From: Anaerolineae bacterium | GTDB taxonomy: Bacteria > Chloroflexota > Anaerolineae > DRVO01 | DNA: 64,000 nucleotides | Reading direction: 5' to 3' | NCBI GenBank assembly: GCA_013178015.1 | Contig: JABLXR010000004.1 | Span: forward strand, 48,603-112,602 | Part shown: positions 52,145 to 60,297 of the stretch, in pieces | Numbering within the stretch: the stretch's first letter is position 1 | Layout of the letters: each line of letters begins with the position of its first letter | Made by a program: the position numbers and the translations under genes | Notes under the pieces: generated by a model | Database searches by the model: none | What the model saw: only the letters and a program-made list of their open reading frames with translations | What the model was told of the DNA's origin: nothing

Positions 52145-52915
52145 CTAGGCCCCGCCGAGCTCCACGTCGGCCAGCTCCAGGTAGGCGTCCTCAGGGGTAG
52201 CGAGGCTACCGAAGCTGAGGCGGCCGCTGGCAGGGAGCGAGGCGTACTGGTTGTCCAGCCACAGCACCAGCCCGAGCGGTCCTGTCGGCGACACTGGCGT
52301 CTCAAAGACGGTCGTCTCGTCCACACTGAACGACGCTCGCTCGGGGAGCCATAGCAGCTCGTACGTGTGCCAGAGCGTGGGATCAATGCGGACGATGGCG
52401 GCATCCTCTTCGATCAGAGACCGCGCCAGGCGTCGGAGAAGTCGGGCGGCGGCCGGGAGCAGCAGGCCCGCCGCCAGGGGCGCTGCCAGGAGGAGCAGAG
52501 CTGTCGGCACCGGTCGGGAGGCGAATGCAGCCGCCAGGAAGCCCCGGGCCGGGTGGGTATCGCGGAAGGCGAGGTGATTGGGCGGGGAAGCGTGGAAGAA
52601 CCAGACGGCGTCCGGCAACGTGGGCAGCCTCCGGCCGGAGCCCCGCACGGTCAGGCTGAACCCAAAGGGATCGTTCCAGAAGCCGAAACCCCAGGTCCCC
52701 CTTAGGTCGGGCGCAGAGGCCCGAGCGCGCAGGGACAGACGCAGAGGCGGACGGTGGGGGAAGGCTCGACGGGAACGGCGGCCGGCGTAATCGTCTAGCT
52801 GCGCCAGCCGGTACACCCGCTCCTCTCCCTGGGGAATTAGGAGCCGCCAGCGACCCGGGCCAGGCGACGTCACTTCTCCTCCCTCGGCCACGTAGAGGTC
52901 CAGATCAGGAACCAT
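52145..52915 (-). CDS. Unknown protein with concanavalin-like C-terminal segment and one membrane helix
   Basis: A 256-residue protein. The N-terminal third is beta-rich (WRLLIPQGEERVYRLAQLDD), a region reading GTWGFGFWNDPFGFSL resembles family 16-like laminarinase folds, a hydrophobic span (TALLLLAAPLAAGLLLPAA) follows, and the end (WHTYELLWLPERASFSVDE, LVLWLDNQYA) looks like a lectin/glucanase-type sandwich. It lacks the glucanase catalytic ExDxxE. ATG 52915 overlaps the methyltransferase end by 11 bases, so it is coupled to it. Function unknown. Confidence 0.75.
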   Translation of the reverse strand: MVPDLDLYVAEGGEVTSPGPGRWRLLIPQGEERVYRLAQLDDYAGRRSRRAFPHRPPLRLSLRARASAPDLRGTWGFGFWNDPFGFSLTVRGSGRRLPTLPDAVWFFHASPPNHLAFRDTHPARGFLAAAFASRPVPTALLLLAAPLAAGLLLPAAARLLRRLARSLIEEDAAIVRIDPTLWHTYELLWLPERASFSVDETTVFETPVSPTGPLGLVLWLDNQYASLPASGRLSFGSLATPEDAYLELADVELGGA

Positions 52916-53597
52916 CCATCTTCTCCAGCAGGAATACGGGCACCGTGGCGCCGCCCGCCCGATGCCTGACGACGCGACAGACGAAGCCGGCCGCTCGGGC
53001 CCGCTCGTCCAGGCGCTGGAGGAGCCTATCGGCCGAGCCGGGGGCGGCGAGCCAGGGGAGACGGGCTAGAAGAGGTGACTTCACCTCCACCAACAGGCCG
53101 CCTATCACCAGGCGGGGCCGGTCGGGCCGGCCCTCCGACGGAGGCTGGAGGACGCGAGCGACCTCGGCCAGGACGGTCGGCTGCAGGACGTAGCCGCTGG
53201 GGAAGGTGGAAACGGCCGAATCGAAGAGGCCATCGGCGAAGGGCATGGCAGCGGCGTCGGCGCGCACCCGGGCCACCTGAAGGCCGGCGCGGCGCAGGCG
53301 TCGGGCGGCCGCGCGTTGCATCTGGGCCGACCGTTCCAGCCCCACAGGCATCAGTCCCCGACGGGCCATCTCCACCAGCAGTGCCCCGGTCCCGAACCCC
53401 AGCTCCAGCACTCGTGGTCCCCGCACGTGCTCCAGAGCCAGGTTGCGCCAGCTATTCCAGCGCCCCAGGCTAACCAGCGCGCTCACCGCGTCGTAGGCCC
53501 AAGCGAACTCGTGGTACAGCCTCTCGGTGGCCCACAAGTAGGCTCTCACCCACCGGGAATAGCGCCTCCCACCGGGAGTCACATCATCTGGGGCCAC
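52905..53597 (-). CDS. SAM-dependent methyltransferase (class I)
   Basis: A 230-residue Rossmann-fold methyltransferase. Motif I is VLELGFGTGALL, the acidic loop follows in GLERS, and motif IV region is FDSAVSTFPSGY. N-terminal YRHEFAWAYDAVSALVSLG-like sequence (residues about 20-40) is typical of UbiE-like enzymes acting on lipids or quinones. GTG 53597 has GGAGAG upstream; the ORF is open nine codons further. Coupled to the unknown protein downstream. Confidence 0.83.
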   Translation of the reverse strand: MAPDDVTPGGRRYSRWVRAYLWATERLYHEFAWAYDAVSALVSLGRWNSWRNLALEHVRGPRVLELGFGTGALLVEMARRGLMPVGLERSAQMQRAAARRLRRAGLQVARVRADAAAMPFADGLFDSAVSTFPSGYVLQPTVLAEVARVLQPPSEGRPDRPRLVIGGLLVEVKSPLLARLPWLAAPGSADRLLQRLDERARAAGFVCRVVRHRAGGATVPVFLLEKMDGS

Positions 53598-53654
53598 AGA
53601 GGCTCTCCGGCCGCAAGCCCGCACTCGCGGCGACGCGCGGCGAAGGCACCAGCG

Positions 53655-55046
53655 TCATCGGCCCGTCGGCCCGGTGGGCACGCCGGTAGTGCCGGAGTGG
53701 CTTCCCGGCCGGTTGCGCCAGCGCTCTTCGACGCCCGCCCGCCAGGTTTCCGCCGTCGCCCGCAACTCCGCCGTCAGCTCTGGGAGCTCATCCTTCAGGT
53801 TCCGGCGCTCGCCCGGGTCGGCGTTGAGGTCAGAAAGGTGGACAGGCTCCGCCGGCGGCTCCCCTTCCACCAGTTGCCCGTTCAGCACCAGCTTGTAGGG
53901 CCCGCGCCGTATGGCCGTCTGACGCCCCATCTCCCACAACAGATCGCGATCCGGAAGAGGCTCGCCCTGGACGAGCAACGGCATGAGGTCAAGGCCATCC
54001 ACTTGGTAGCTGGACGGCTGGCCTCCGGCGGCGCGGAGGAGGGTAGGGAAGAGGTCCATGCTCGCTACGGGTTCGTCGAGCGTGCGGCCGCCGGGGAGCC
54101 GTGCCGGCCAGCTCATGAGCGCGGGCATGCGGATGCCGCCCTCGAAGAGGCTGAATTTATGGCCGCGAAACATGCCTGCGCTTCCCCCATAGTAGGGGTC
54201 CTGGGTGCCGTCGAGCCAATTGCGCGTCTCCCGGGAGGGGCCGTTGTCGGAAGTGAAGAAGATGCAGGTGTCATCCAAGATGCCCTGGCGCTCCAGTTCC
54301 GCCGTCACCTCTCCTACGCCGTCATCAACAGCGCTGATCATCGCCGCCATGATCCGCCTGTCCCAGGGCAGGTGGGGGAAGCGGTCCAGGTACCTCTGGG
54401 GGGCATGCATGGGGTAGTGAGGGGCGTTGTAGGGCAGGTAGAGGAAGAAGGGCCGGCCACTCGCCGCCATTCGGCGGATGTAGGCCACCGCCCGCTCGGT
54501 GATCAGGTCGGTCAGGTAGCATCCGTCGCACCACACTTCGCGGCCGTTCTCCCAAAGGTCGTGCAACGGGTTGGTGCCCCCGGCCATGCCCCAGTAGAAG
54601 ATGTGGGATTAGTAGTCCACGCAGCCGGCCAGGAAGCCGAACCACTCCTCGAAGCCATGGTCCTGCGGGCGGCTGCCCTGTGCCAGTCCCAGGTGCCACT
54701 TGCCGAACATGGCGGCATGGTACCCCAGCGGCCGCAGGGCCGTGGCCAGGGTGGGCACCTGTGGGGGCAGGCCGGTGGCGGTGCGGTGGCCCGCCAGAAT
54801 GGCTCGCACTCCGGCATTGCCCGGGTAACGCCCGGTGAGGAGCGCGGCCCGGGAGGGAGAGCACACGGGCGAGTTGGAGTACCAACTGGTTAAGCGCACC
54901 CCGGAGGCCGCCACCCGATCCAGATGGGGGGTGCGGAAGTCCGTAGCCCCCATGCAGGACAGGTCGCCGTATCCCTGGTCGTCGGTCAGGATGACCACGA
55001 AGTTGGGGAGCCTAGATGATGCTGCCAAAGCCTGCCTCCCTAGCAT
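53655..55046 (-). pseudogene. Sulfatase gene interrupted by one in-frame TAA
   Basis: Apart from a single TAA (54611-54609, codon 146), the frame encodes a full sulfatase. N-terminal FVVILTDDQGYGDLS, formylglycine motif CSPSR (Cys62 to Arg66) and MFGKWHLGL lie before the stop; SHIFYWGMAGGTNPLHD, FFTSDNGPSRETRNW and the C-terminal domain lie after it in the same frame. Homologues usually have Tyr at that position, so TAC/TAT to TAA is likely. Possibly a recent inactivation, an assembly error or a strain polymorphism. Start ATG 55046 with GAGGT upstream. Confidence 0.85.
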
Positions 55047-55090
55047 GTCTACCTCATGGGCCGATCCGCCGTTCCCCACCACCCCCGTAG

Positions 55091-55111
55091 GGGCGAACCT
55101 CGTGTTCGCCC
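55091..55111. repeat. GGGCGAAC-CTCGT-GTTCGCCC hairpin repeat
   Basis: Perfect 8-base arms; preceded by GTAG. The same element in reverse lies at 37206 and a variant at 55150. Confidence 0.7.
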
Positions 55112-55149
55112 GTGGCCCCCCGACCGGTGGGCCGGGCGGATACAGGACC

Positions 55150-55170
55150 GGGCGAATACAAGATTCGCCC
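55150..55170. repeat. GGGCGAAT-ACAAG-ATTCGCCC hairpin repeat (variant)
   Basis: Perfect 8-base arms with a compensated base-pair change (C-G to T-A) relative to the copy at 55091, showing that pairing, not sequence, is conserved. No gene is seen in 55047-55313. Confidence 0.65.
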
Positions 55171-55313
55171 CGACAGCAGGGATGACAGGTGTGCGGCGCC
55201 ATGGCCGCGATTCGCCCGACCTAGATGCACCGCGTCGAGGCAGGACAACCACGGTGCTGACGGGGGGCGGCACACGACGGACCAATCGCCGGGCGGAGGA
55301 GCAGCGGGGCCGA

Positions 55314-56459
55314 TCAGACTCCGCCACCGCCGCGGTAGTAGCCGTTCATCCAGCTCAATGCCAGGGATCGGAGCCGACGCCACAGCCGCCGCCAGAGAGA
55401 GCGGATCTCGGCCAACCGGTAGAGGGCACGGTAGTAGTAGATGCGCCCGCGGCCGGGAGGCGCGGTGGGTATCCGGCTCCAGCGCACGGCGGCGGCACCC
55501 CAGGTCAGCCCGGCCCCGAACCCCACCAGCACCAGCAGGTCACCTTCGTGCACGCGACCGTCCTCGATGGCGCGGCACAGGGCGATCGGGATGGAGGCGG
55601 CGGACGTATTGCCGCACCACTCCACCGTCTCCACCACCTGGTGGCGCTCAAGCCCCAGGGCGCGTGCCGCCATGTCGGTGATGCGCCCGTTGGCCTGGTG
55701 GGGAATGAGCAGCGAGATGTCCCCCACCTCCAGGCCCACCCGTCGCAGCACTTCCCGGGTGGACCTCTCCAGCGCCTTCACGGCGAAACGGTAGACCTCC
55801 CGACCTTCCATGCGTAGGTAGTGCAGCCGATCCGCCACCGTATTCTCGCAGGCGGGCAGGCGGGCCCCACCGGCGGGCACGTAGAGGAGCTCGGCCCCCG
55901 AACCGTCTGAGCCCAAGTAGGTACCCAGGATGCCGCCTGGGTTCTCGGCAGCCTGAAGGACCACCGCCCCAGCACCGTCTCCGAAAAGCACACAGGTGGC
56001 CCTATCCTCCCAGTCCACGAAGCGGGAAAGAGCTTCGGCGCCGATGACCAGGGCCAGGCGGGCGTTTCCGGCCCGGATGGCCTGCTCCGCCTGGGCCAGA
56101 GCGTAGACGAAGCCCGTGCACCCGGCGCTAATGTCGAAGGCGGCGGCGTTCCGGGCCCCGATGGCGTCTTGCACCAGGCAGGCCGTGGCGGGGAAGACGT
56201 ACTCGGGCGATATGGTGGCGACAATGATGAGATCCACCCGGCTGGGCTCGACGGCCGCCACCTGTAACGCCCGTCGGGCCGCCTCGATGGCCATGGTGCC
56301 CGTGCTCTCACCGGGAGCAGCAACACGCCGCTCCCGGATGCCCGTGCGCGCGGCTATCCACTCGTCGCTGGTGTCCAGGGTGGACTCGAGCTCCGCATTG
56401 GTCAGGACCTTTTCCGGCAGGTAGGAGCCCCAGCCCACGATATGGGCGGTCACTGGCAT
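55314..56459 (-). CDS. fabH: 3-oxoacyl-ACP synthase III (FabH) with basic C-terminal extension
   Basis: A 381-residue condensing enzyme. The catalytic triad is Cys114 (ISAGCTGFVYA), His254 (LIPHQANGRI) and Asn284 (WCGNTSAAS). FabH starts fatty-acid synthesis from acetyl-CoA and malonyl-ACP; paralogues make branched or secondary-metabolite starters. The core ends near residue 328; the last 53 residues are rich in Arg, Trp and Tyr (YYYRALYRLAEIRSLWRRLW) and end in GYYRGGGGV, an extension not seen in housekeeping FabH. ATG 56459. No other fatty-acid genes are adjacent. Confidence 0.88.
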   Translation of the reverse strand: MPVTAHIVGWGSYLPEKVLTNAELESTLDTSDEWIAARTGIRERRVAAPGESTGTMAIEAARRALQVAAVEPSRVDLIIVATISPEYVFPATACLVQDAIGARNAAAFDISAGCTGFVYALAQAEQAIRAGNARLALVIGAEALSRFVDWEDRATCVLFGDGAGAVVLQAAENPGGILGTYLGSDGSGAELLYVPAGGARLPACENTVADRLHYLRMEGREVYRFAVKALERSTREVLRRVGLEVGDISLLIPHQANGRITDMAARALGLERHQVVETVEWCGNTSAASIPIALCRAIEDGRVHEGDLLVLVGFGAGLTWGAAAVRWSRIPTAPPGRGRIYYYRALYRLAEIRSLWRRLWRRLRSLALSWMNGYYRGGGGV

Positions 56460-56713
56460 AACTGGCTTCCAGTCACTGGTGGTGGAAAGAGGCGGGCAGC
56501 TGAGCCCACGAGGCCAGCGCCATCCCCGGCGCGGCCGCTGCCACGTAGATCACAACACGCCGGGCGAGCATTAGTTGCTGCTGCGATCGCCCGGACTCTC
56601 GATCCCGAACCCGAACTGACAGCCACCGGGCGCCGCCCCTGCCGCGACCGCCGCCCGCTCTCAGCACGCGGCAGCCGTGTTGCCAGCGAACCGCAGGCAG
56701 TGTAAGCTAGCGT

Positions 56714-56725
56714 GTGATGTATCAC
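56714..56725. promoter_or_regulatory. Candidate GntR operator
   Basis: Palindrome GTGAT-GT-ATCAC 24 bases before the GntR start and within the divergent fabH/gntR spacer (56460-56748). FCD-type GntR proteins often repress their own promoter at such sites. The rest of the spacer shows no gene. Confidence 0.45.
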
Positions 56726-56748
56726 CGGTATATCAGGGGGCCCGCCGG

Positions 56749-57402
56749 ATGAGCGCACGCAGGGACGACGCCTATCTGGCTCTCAAGCGAGAGATCATGT
56801 CTGGGGCCTGGCCGCCCGGGACGCAGCTTCACCCTGCCAGCCTGGCGGAGCGCCTGGGCATGAGCCGCACCCCGGTGAGGGACGCCCTCAACGCCCTGCA
56901 GCAGGAAGGCCTGGTGGAGATCCTCCCCCGCCGGGGTTACTTCGTCAGTCGCATCACCGTGCGCGACGTGGAAGAGGTGTTCGACCTGCGGCTGATCCTG
57001 GAAGCCGCCACCGCGAAGCGGGCGGCGACCAGGATCGCCCCGGATGAGATCGAGCGGTTGGCCTGCCTCTCCCGGCGCTACGTTGCCGGAGACGTGGAGA
57101 GCTACAAGGCCTACCTAGAGGAGAACCGTGAGTTCCACCTGGCGGTGGCGGCGGCCACCGGCAACCGGCTGCTGGAAGAGGCCCTGGCCCGGGTGCTGGA
57201 CCACATGCAGCGCTTCCTCATCCTTCGCCTCGACCTGAGCCAGGACGCAGACGACATGCTGGCCGAGCATCACCTCCTGCTGGATGCCTTCCGCGCCCGG
57301 GACCCGGAGCGTGCCGCCGAGGCCATGCGCCTGGCCATCGAACACGCTCGCGACGCAGTGCTGGAGTCCATCTTCCGCCACGGAAAGGACTGGACGGTTT
57401 GA
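56749..57402 (+). CDS. GntR family regulator, FCD (FadR-like) subfamily
   Basis: A 217-residue repressor. The winged-helix domain (LASLAERLGMSRTPVRDALNAL, then GLVEILPRRGYFV) is followed by an FCD effector domain with metal-binding residues in EVFDLRLILEAA, REFHLAVAAATGN and AEHHLLLDAF. The effector is usually a small organic acid or sugar acid. It precedes the threonine-dehydrogenase-like gene, its likely target. ATG 56749; the TGA stop is the first part of array C. Confidence 0.92.
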   Translation: MSARRDDAYLALKREIMSGAWPPGTQLHPASLAERLGMSRTPVRDALNALQQEGLVEILPRRGYFVSRITVRDVEEVFDLRLILEAATAKRAATRIAPDEIERLACLSRRYVAGDVESYKAYLEENREFHLAVAAATGNRLLEEALARVLDHMQRFLILRLDLSQDADDMLAEHHLLLDAFRARDPERAAEAMRLAIEHARDAVLESIFRHGKDWTV

Positions 57403-57528
57403 GACGCGGAGACAGGGAGAGGGGGAGACACGGAGACGCGGAGAGGGGGTGATGTGCGCAAGGAACGGTCTCCGCGTCTCCGCGTCTCCCCCTCTCCCCC
57501 TCTCCCTGTCTCCGTGTCTCCGTGTCTA
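57400..57528. repeat. Inverted short-word array C (GGAGACGC / GCGTCTCC words)
   Basis: Left arm GAGACGCGGAGACAGGGAGA and further GGAGACAC words (57400-57449), unique centre TGATGTGCGCAAGGAAC, right arm of about eight complementary words (TCTCCGCG, TCTCCCCC, TCTCCGTG) to 57528. The stop codon of the GntR gene is inside the first word. Same layout as arrays A and B with unrelated sequence. Confidence 0.92.
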
Positions 57529-57548
57529 ATCTGAGCAGAGGTGGAGCC

Positions 57549-58643
57549 ATGAAAGCATTGGTGAAGGCTGAGCCTGGGCCCGGGCTGGCGATGCAGGAAG
57601 TGGCGCAGCCGCAAGTGGGGTCGCATGACGTGCTGGTCAAGGTGCGGGCTTGCTCCATCTGCGGCACTGACCTGCACCTCTACCAGTGGGACCGGGCCGG
57701 CAGCGACCGGCTGCGCCCTCCGATGATCATCGGGCACGAGTTCTGTGGCTACGCCGTCCGCTGTGGCCCCGGCGTCACCTCGATCAGGGAGGGGGACTTC
57801 GTCAGCGCCGATAGCCACCTACCTGACTGGAGTTGCTCCGTCTGCCGCAACGGGCTGCCTCACCTCTGTGCCAACCTGCACATCCTGGGCGTGGACCGCC
57901 CGGGCGCCTTCGCCGAGTATGTGTCCCTCCCCGAGACCTCCCTCTGGGTCAACGATCCCGGCCTGGACCCGGCCCTGGCCAGCATCCAAGACCCAATGGG
58001 CAACGCAGTCCATGCCACGCTGGTGGAGCCGGTTGCCGGTCGCTCGGTGGTCATCTTCGGCGACGGCCCCACTGGGCTGGGCGCGGTGGCTGTGGCCAGA
58101 GCCGCCGGGGCGGCCGTCATCGTGCACGTGGGCCTGTCCGACTTCCTGCTCGACATCGGGCGGCGGCTGGGCGCCACCGAGAGCATCCATGCCAAGCGCC
58201 AGGACCCTGTGGCGGAGGTGCGCCGGCTTTGCGGCGGTGAGGGCGCCGACGTAGTGCTGGAGATGAGCGGCAGTCCGGCCGCCGTCCGGCAGGGGTTGGA
58301 GTGCCTGCGCCCCGGAGGCCGCTTCAGCGCCTTCGGTCTGACCAACGGCCCCGTCGAGCTGGACCTGACGAACCAGGTGATCTTCAAGGGGGCCCGCATT
58401 CTGGGCATCACCGGGCGGGTGATGTGGGAGACGTGGTACCAGATGGCGGGGCTACTGCGGTCCGGGCGGCTGGACTTCGGCCCCATAGTGACCCACAGGC
58501 TGCCCTTCGAGCAGTGGCAGCACGCTTTCGATCTCCTGTTGGCCCCCGATCGGCGGGCGGCTAAGATAGTGCTGTTCATGGACGAGGACGATCAGGCGAT
58601 AGGCAGGCGGGGCACGCGTGCGACCGATCTTCGGACGGGATGA
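57549..58643 (+). CDS. tdh: Zinc-dependent alcohol dehydrogenase, L-threonine 3-dehydrogenase-like
   Basis: A 364-residue medium-chain dehydrogenase converting L-threonine (or a similar 3-hydroxy substrate) to the 3-keto product with NAD+. Catalytic zinc ligands Cys38 (CSICGTDLHLYQWD), His63 and Glu64 (GHEFCG) match E. coli Tdh numbering. The Rossmann motif is FGDGPTGLGAVAVARAAG. The structural zinc site keeps Cys96, Cys99 and Cys107 but has Asp at the position of Cys93. ATG 57549 has GAGGTGG upstream. A Kbl homologue at 60862 would complete threonine breakdown to glycine and acetyl-CoA. Confidence 0.85.
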   Translation: MKALVKAEPGPGLAMQEVAQPQVGSHDVLVKVRACSICGTDLHLYQWDRAGSDRLRPPMIIGHEFCGYAVRCGPGVTSIREGDFVSADSHLPDWSCSVCRNGLPHLCANLHILGVDRPGAFAEYVSLPETSLWVNDPGLDPALASIQDPMGNAVHATLVEPVAGRSVVIFGDGPTGLGAVAVARAAGAAVIVHVGLSDFLLDIGRRLGATESIHAKRQDPVAEVRRLCGGEGADVVLEMSGSPAAVRQGLECLRPGGRFSAFGLTNGPVELDLTNQVIFKGARILGITGRVMWETWYQMAGLLRSGRLDFGPIVTHRLPFEQWQHAFDLLLAPDRRAAKIVLFMDEDDQAIGRRGTRATDLRTG

Positions 58644-58670
58644 GGACAAGGGGAGACAGAATCTCACGAA

Positions 58671-58850
58671 ATGCTAGACGAAGATAACTTCAGTGAGGGC
58701 GCGCGGGGCAAGCACACTGATCGCTGTGCCGAAGGAAGCAATCTGGTCTTGCTGGCTCCGGACGTAGTGAAGGTCTTCCCCCACTCCCGTTCGGTCAACG
58801 GGGCCACGCGCCTGCTCATCGAGGCCGCTGGGCAGGCCAGGCAGACCTGA
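58671..58850 (+). CDS. Small antitoxin-like hypothetical protein
   Basis: A 59-residue ORF from ATG 58671 to TGA 58850. It reads MLDEDNFSEGARGKHTDRCA, then NLVLLAPDVVKVFPHSRSVN, then ATRLLIEAAGQAR. This layout (acidic start, LDPDV..VFPDS..VN core, terminal helix) recalls short orphan proteins often found beside toxin genes in Cyanobacteria and Chloroflexota. No toxin gene is adjacent. Ribosome binding site is weak. A real but possibly decaying gene. Confidence 0.6.
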   Translation: MLDEDNFSEGARGKHTDRCAEGSNLVLLAPDVVKVFPHSRSVNGATRLLIEAAGQARQT

Positions 58851-58899
58851 CCCGTCCCCGCCAGGCACCGGTAGGGCGTTCGCCAAGGAGGGGTTCCCG

Positions 58900-59859
58900 A
58901 TGCAGAGCAGTCTGGTCTACGGCCCCGTACCATCCAGGCGTCTCGGTCGCAGCCTGGGGGTGAACAACATACCGCCCAAGGTCTGTACTTACGCCTGCGT
59001 ATACTGCCAGCTGGGCGGCTCCAACGCCGCCGCCCCGCGGCGGTCCCCCTTCTACCGGCCCGCCGACATCGCCGAAGCCGCAGCGGAGCGGCTGGCGGAG
59101 GCGCGGGAGCGCGGGGAGGCAGCGGACTACGTCACCCTGGTTCCCGACGGCGAGCCCACCCTGGACGTCAACCTGGGACAGGTGATAGCCGCGCTCACCG
59201 ATTTGGGGTCTCCGGTGGCCGTCATCTCCAACGCCAGCCTGATCTGGCAGCCCGAAGTGCGGGAGGCGCTCTGCCAGGCCGATTGGGTGTCGCTCAAGGC
59301 CGATGCGGCCGACGAGCCCACCTGGCAGCGGGTGAATCGGCCGCATGCCGACCTGCAGCTGGAACGGGTCCAGGAGGGGATGCTTGCCTTCCGCCGACAG
59401 TTCCGGGGGACCCTGGCCACCGAGACCATGCTGGTGAGCGGGGTAAACGATGCTGAGGCCCAGGTACAGGATGTGGCCGCCTTTCTGGAGGAGTTGGAGC
59501 CTGACATCAGCTACATCTCCATTCCCACGAGGCCTCCCGCGCTCGGCTGGGTAAACGCCGCCCCGGAGGAGTCGCTGCACTACGCCTATCAGGCCTTCAC
59601 CGAGCGGGGCCTGAGGACCGAGCTCCTCATCGGCTACGAGGGCGACGCCTTCGCCGCCAGCGGCGACGCCGAGGCCGACCTGCTTAGCGTCACCGCCGTG
59701 CATCCCATGCGCGAGGAGGCGGTGGCCGAGTTGCTGCGACGAGACGGCGCCGGGTGGGAGGTGCTCGAGGGGCTGATCCGGGAGAGGAAGCTAGTCGGCC
59801 TGGACTACGGGGGGCACCGGTTCTACATGCGCAGGCTGCCGGGGCGACGGGAGCCCTGA
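58900..59859 (+). CDS. Radical SAM protein (COG0731 type)
   Basis: A 319-residue radical SAM enzyme. YGPVPSRRLGRSLGVNNIPPK is the N-terminal hallmark of this group and CTYACVYCQLG the cluster motif (CxxxCxxC). Members include wyosine-like and poorly defined Fe-S oxidoreductases; the C-terminal 100 residues hold a winged-helix-like end (LLRRDGAGWEVLEGLIRERK). ATG 58900 has AAGGAGG eight bases upstream. No substrate clue in the neighbours. Confidence 0.87.
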   Translation: MQSSLVYGPVPSRRLGRSLGVNNIPPKVCTYACVYCQLGGSNAAAPRRSPFYRPADIAEAAAERLAEARERGEAADYVTLVPDGEPTLDVNLGQVIAALTDLGSPVAVISNASLIWQPEVREALCQADWVSLKADAADEPTWQRVNRPHADLQLERVQEGMLAFRRQFRGTLATETMLVSGVNDAEAQVQDVAAFLEELEPDISYISIPTRPPALGWVNAAPEESLHYAYQAFTERGLRTELLIGYEGDAFAASGDAEADLLSVTAVHPMREEAVAELLRRDGAGWEVLEGLIRERKLVGLDYGGHRFYMRRLPGRREP

Positions 59860-59945
59860 GGCGGCGGCGAAGGCACGCAGGTGCGGAGCGAAGCTACTGC
59901 GAGGGCCTAGCGCCTGCTGTCCCCGAGGATCGGGTCGCCACGGGA

Positions 59946-60282
59946 ATGGTGACAATGCCTGAACTGATCTGGCACGGCAAGTACGAGACGGATGGCAAGC
60001 GCAACGGCCCCCTGCGCGTGGCCCTGCCCTTCCAGACAGTGGGGACGGTGAACGGGGCGGAGTCGGACCCACTGCCTGATCGAGACCAAGCGCCATGAGG
60101 ACGTGGACGTGGCCCACAAAGACCGGGCCGCTGCCCTCTGGTGCGAGAACGCTACCAGGCTGACGGGCACCAATTGGGTATACTTCAGGGCGAATCAGCC
60201 GCAGTACCAGGCCCTGCGGCCCAATGCACTTGCCGAATGGCTGGCAGTGGCGGGTGCTGCTGGAAGCGAACCAGAGGCTTAG
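59946..60282 (+). pseudogene. Internally deleted relic of a type III restriction/DEAD helicase gene
   Basis: The first frame from ATG 59946 reads MPELIWHGKYETDG and VALPFQTVGTVN, the N-terminus of a restriction/helicase family; it runs out near 60095. A second frame from about 60080 reads LIETKRHEDVDVAHKDRAA and WCENATRLTGTNWVYF, the C-terminal end of type III restriction (Res) subunits, to TAG 60282. About 800 central residues with the helicase motifs are missing. Confidence 0.75.
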
Positions 60283-60297
60283 GCTCAGCCGAGAGGT

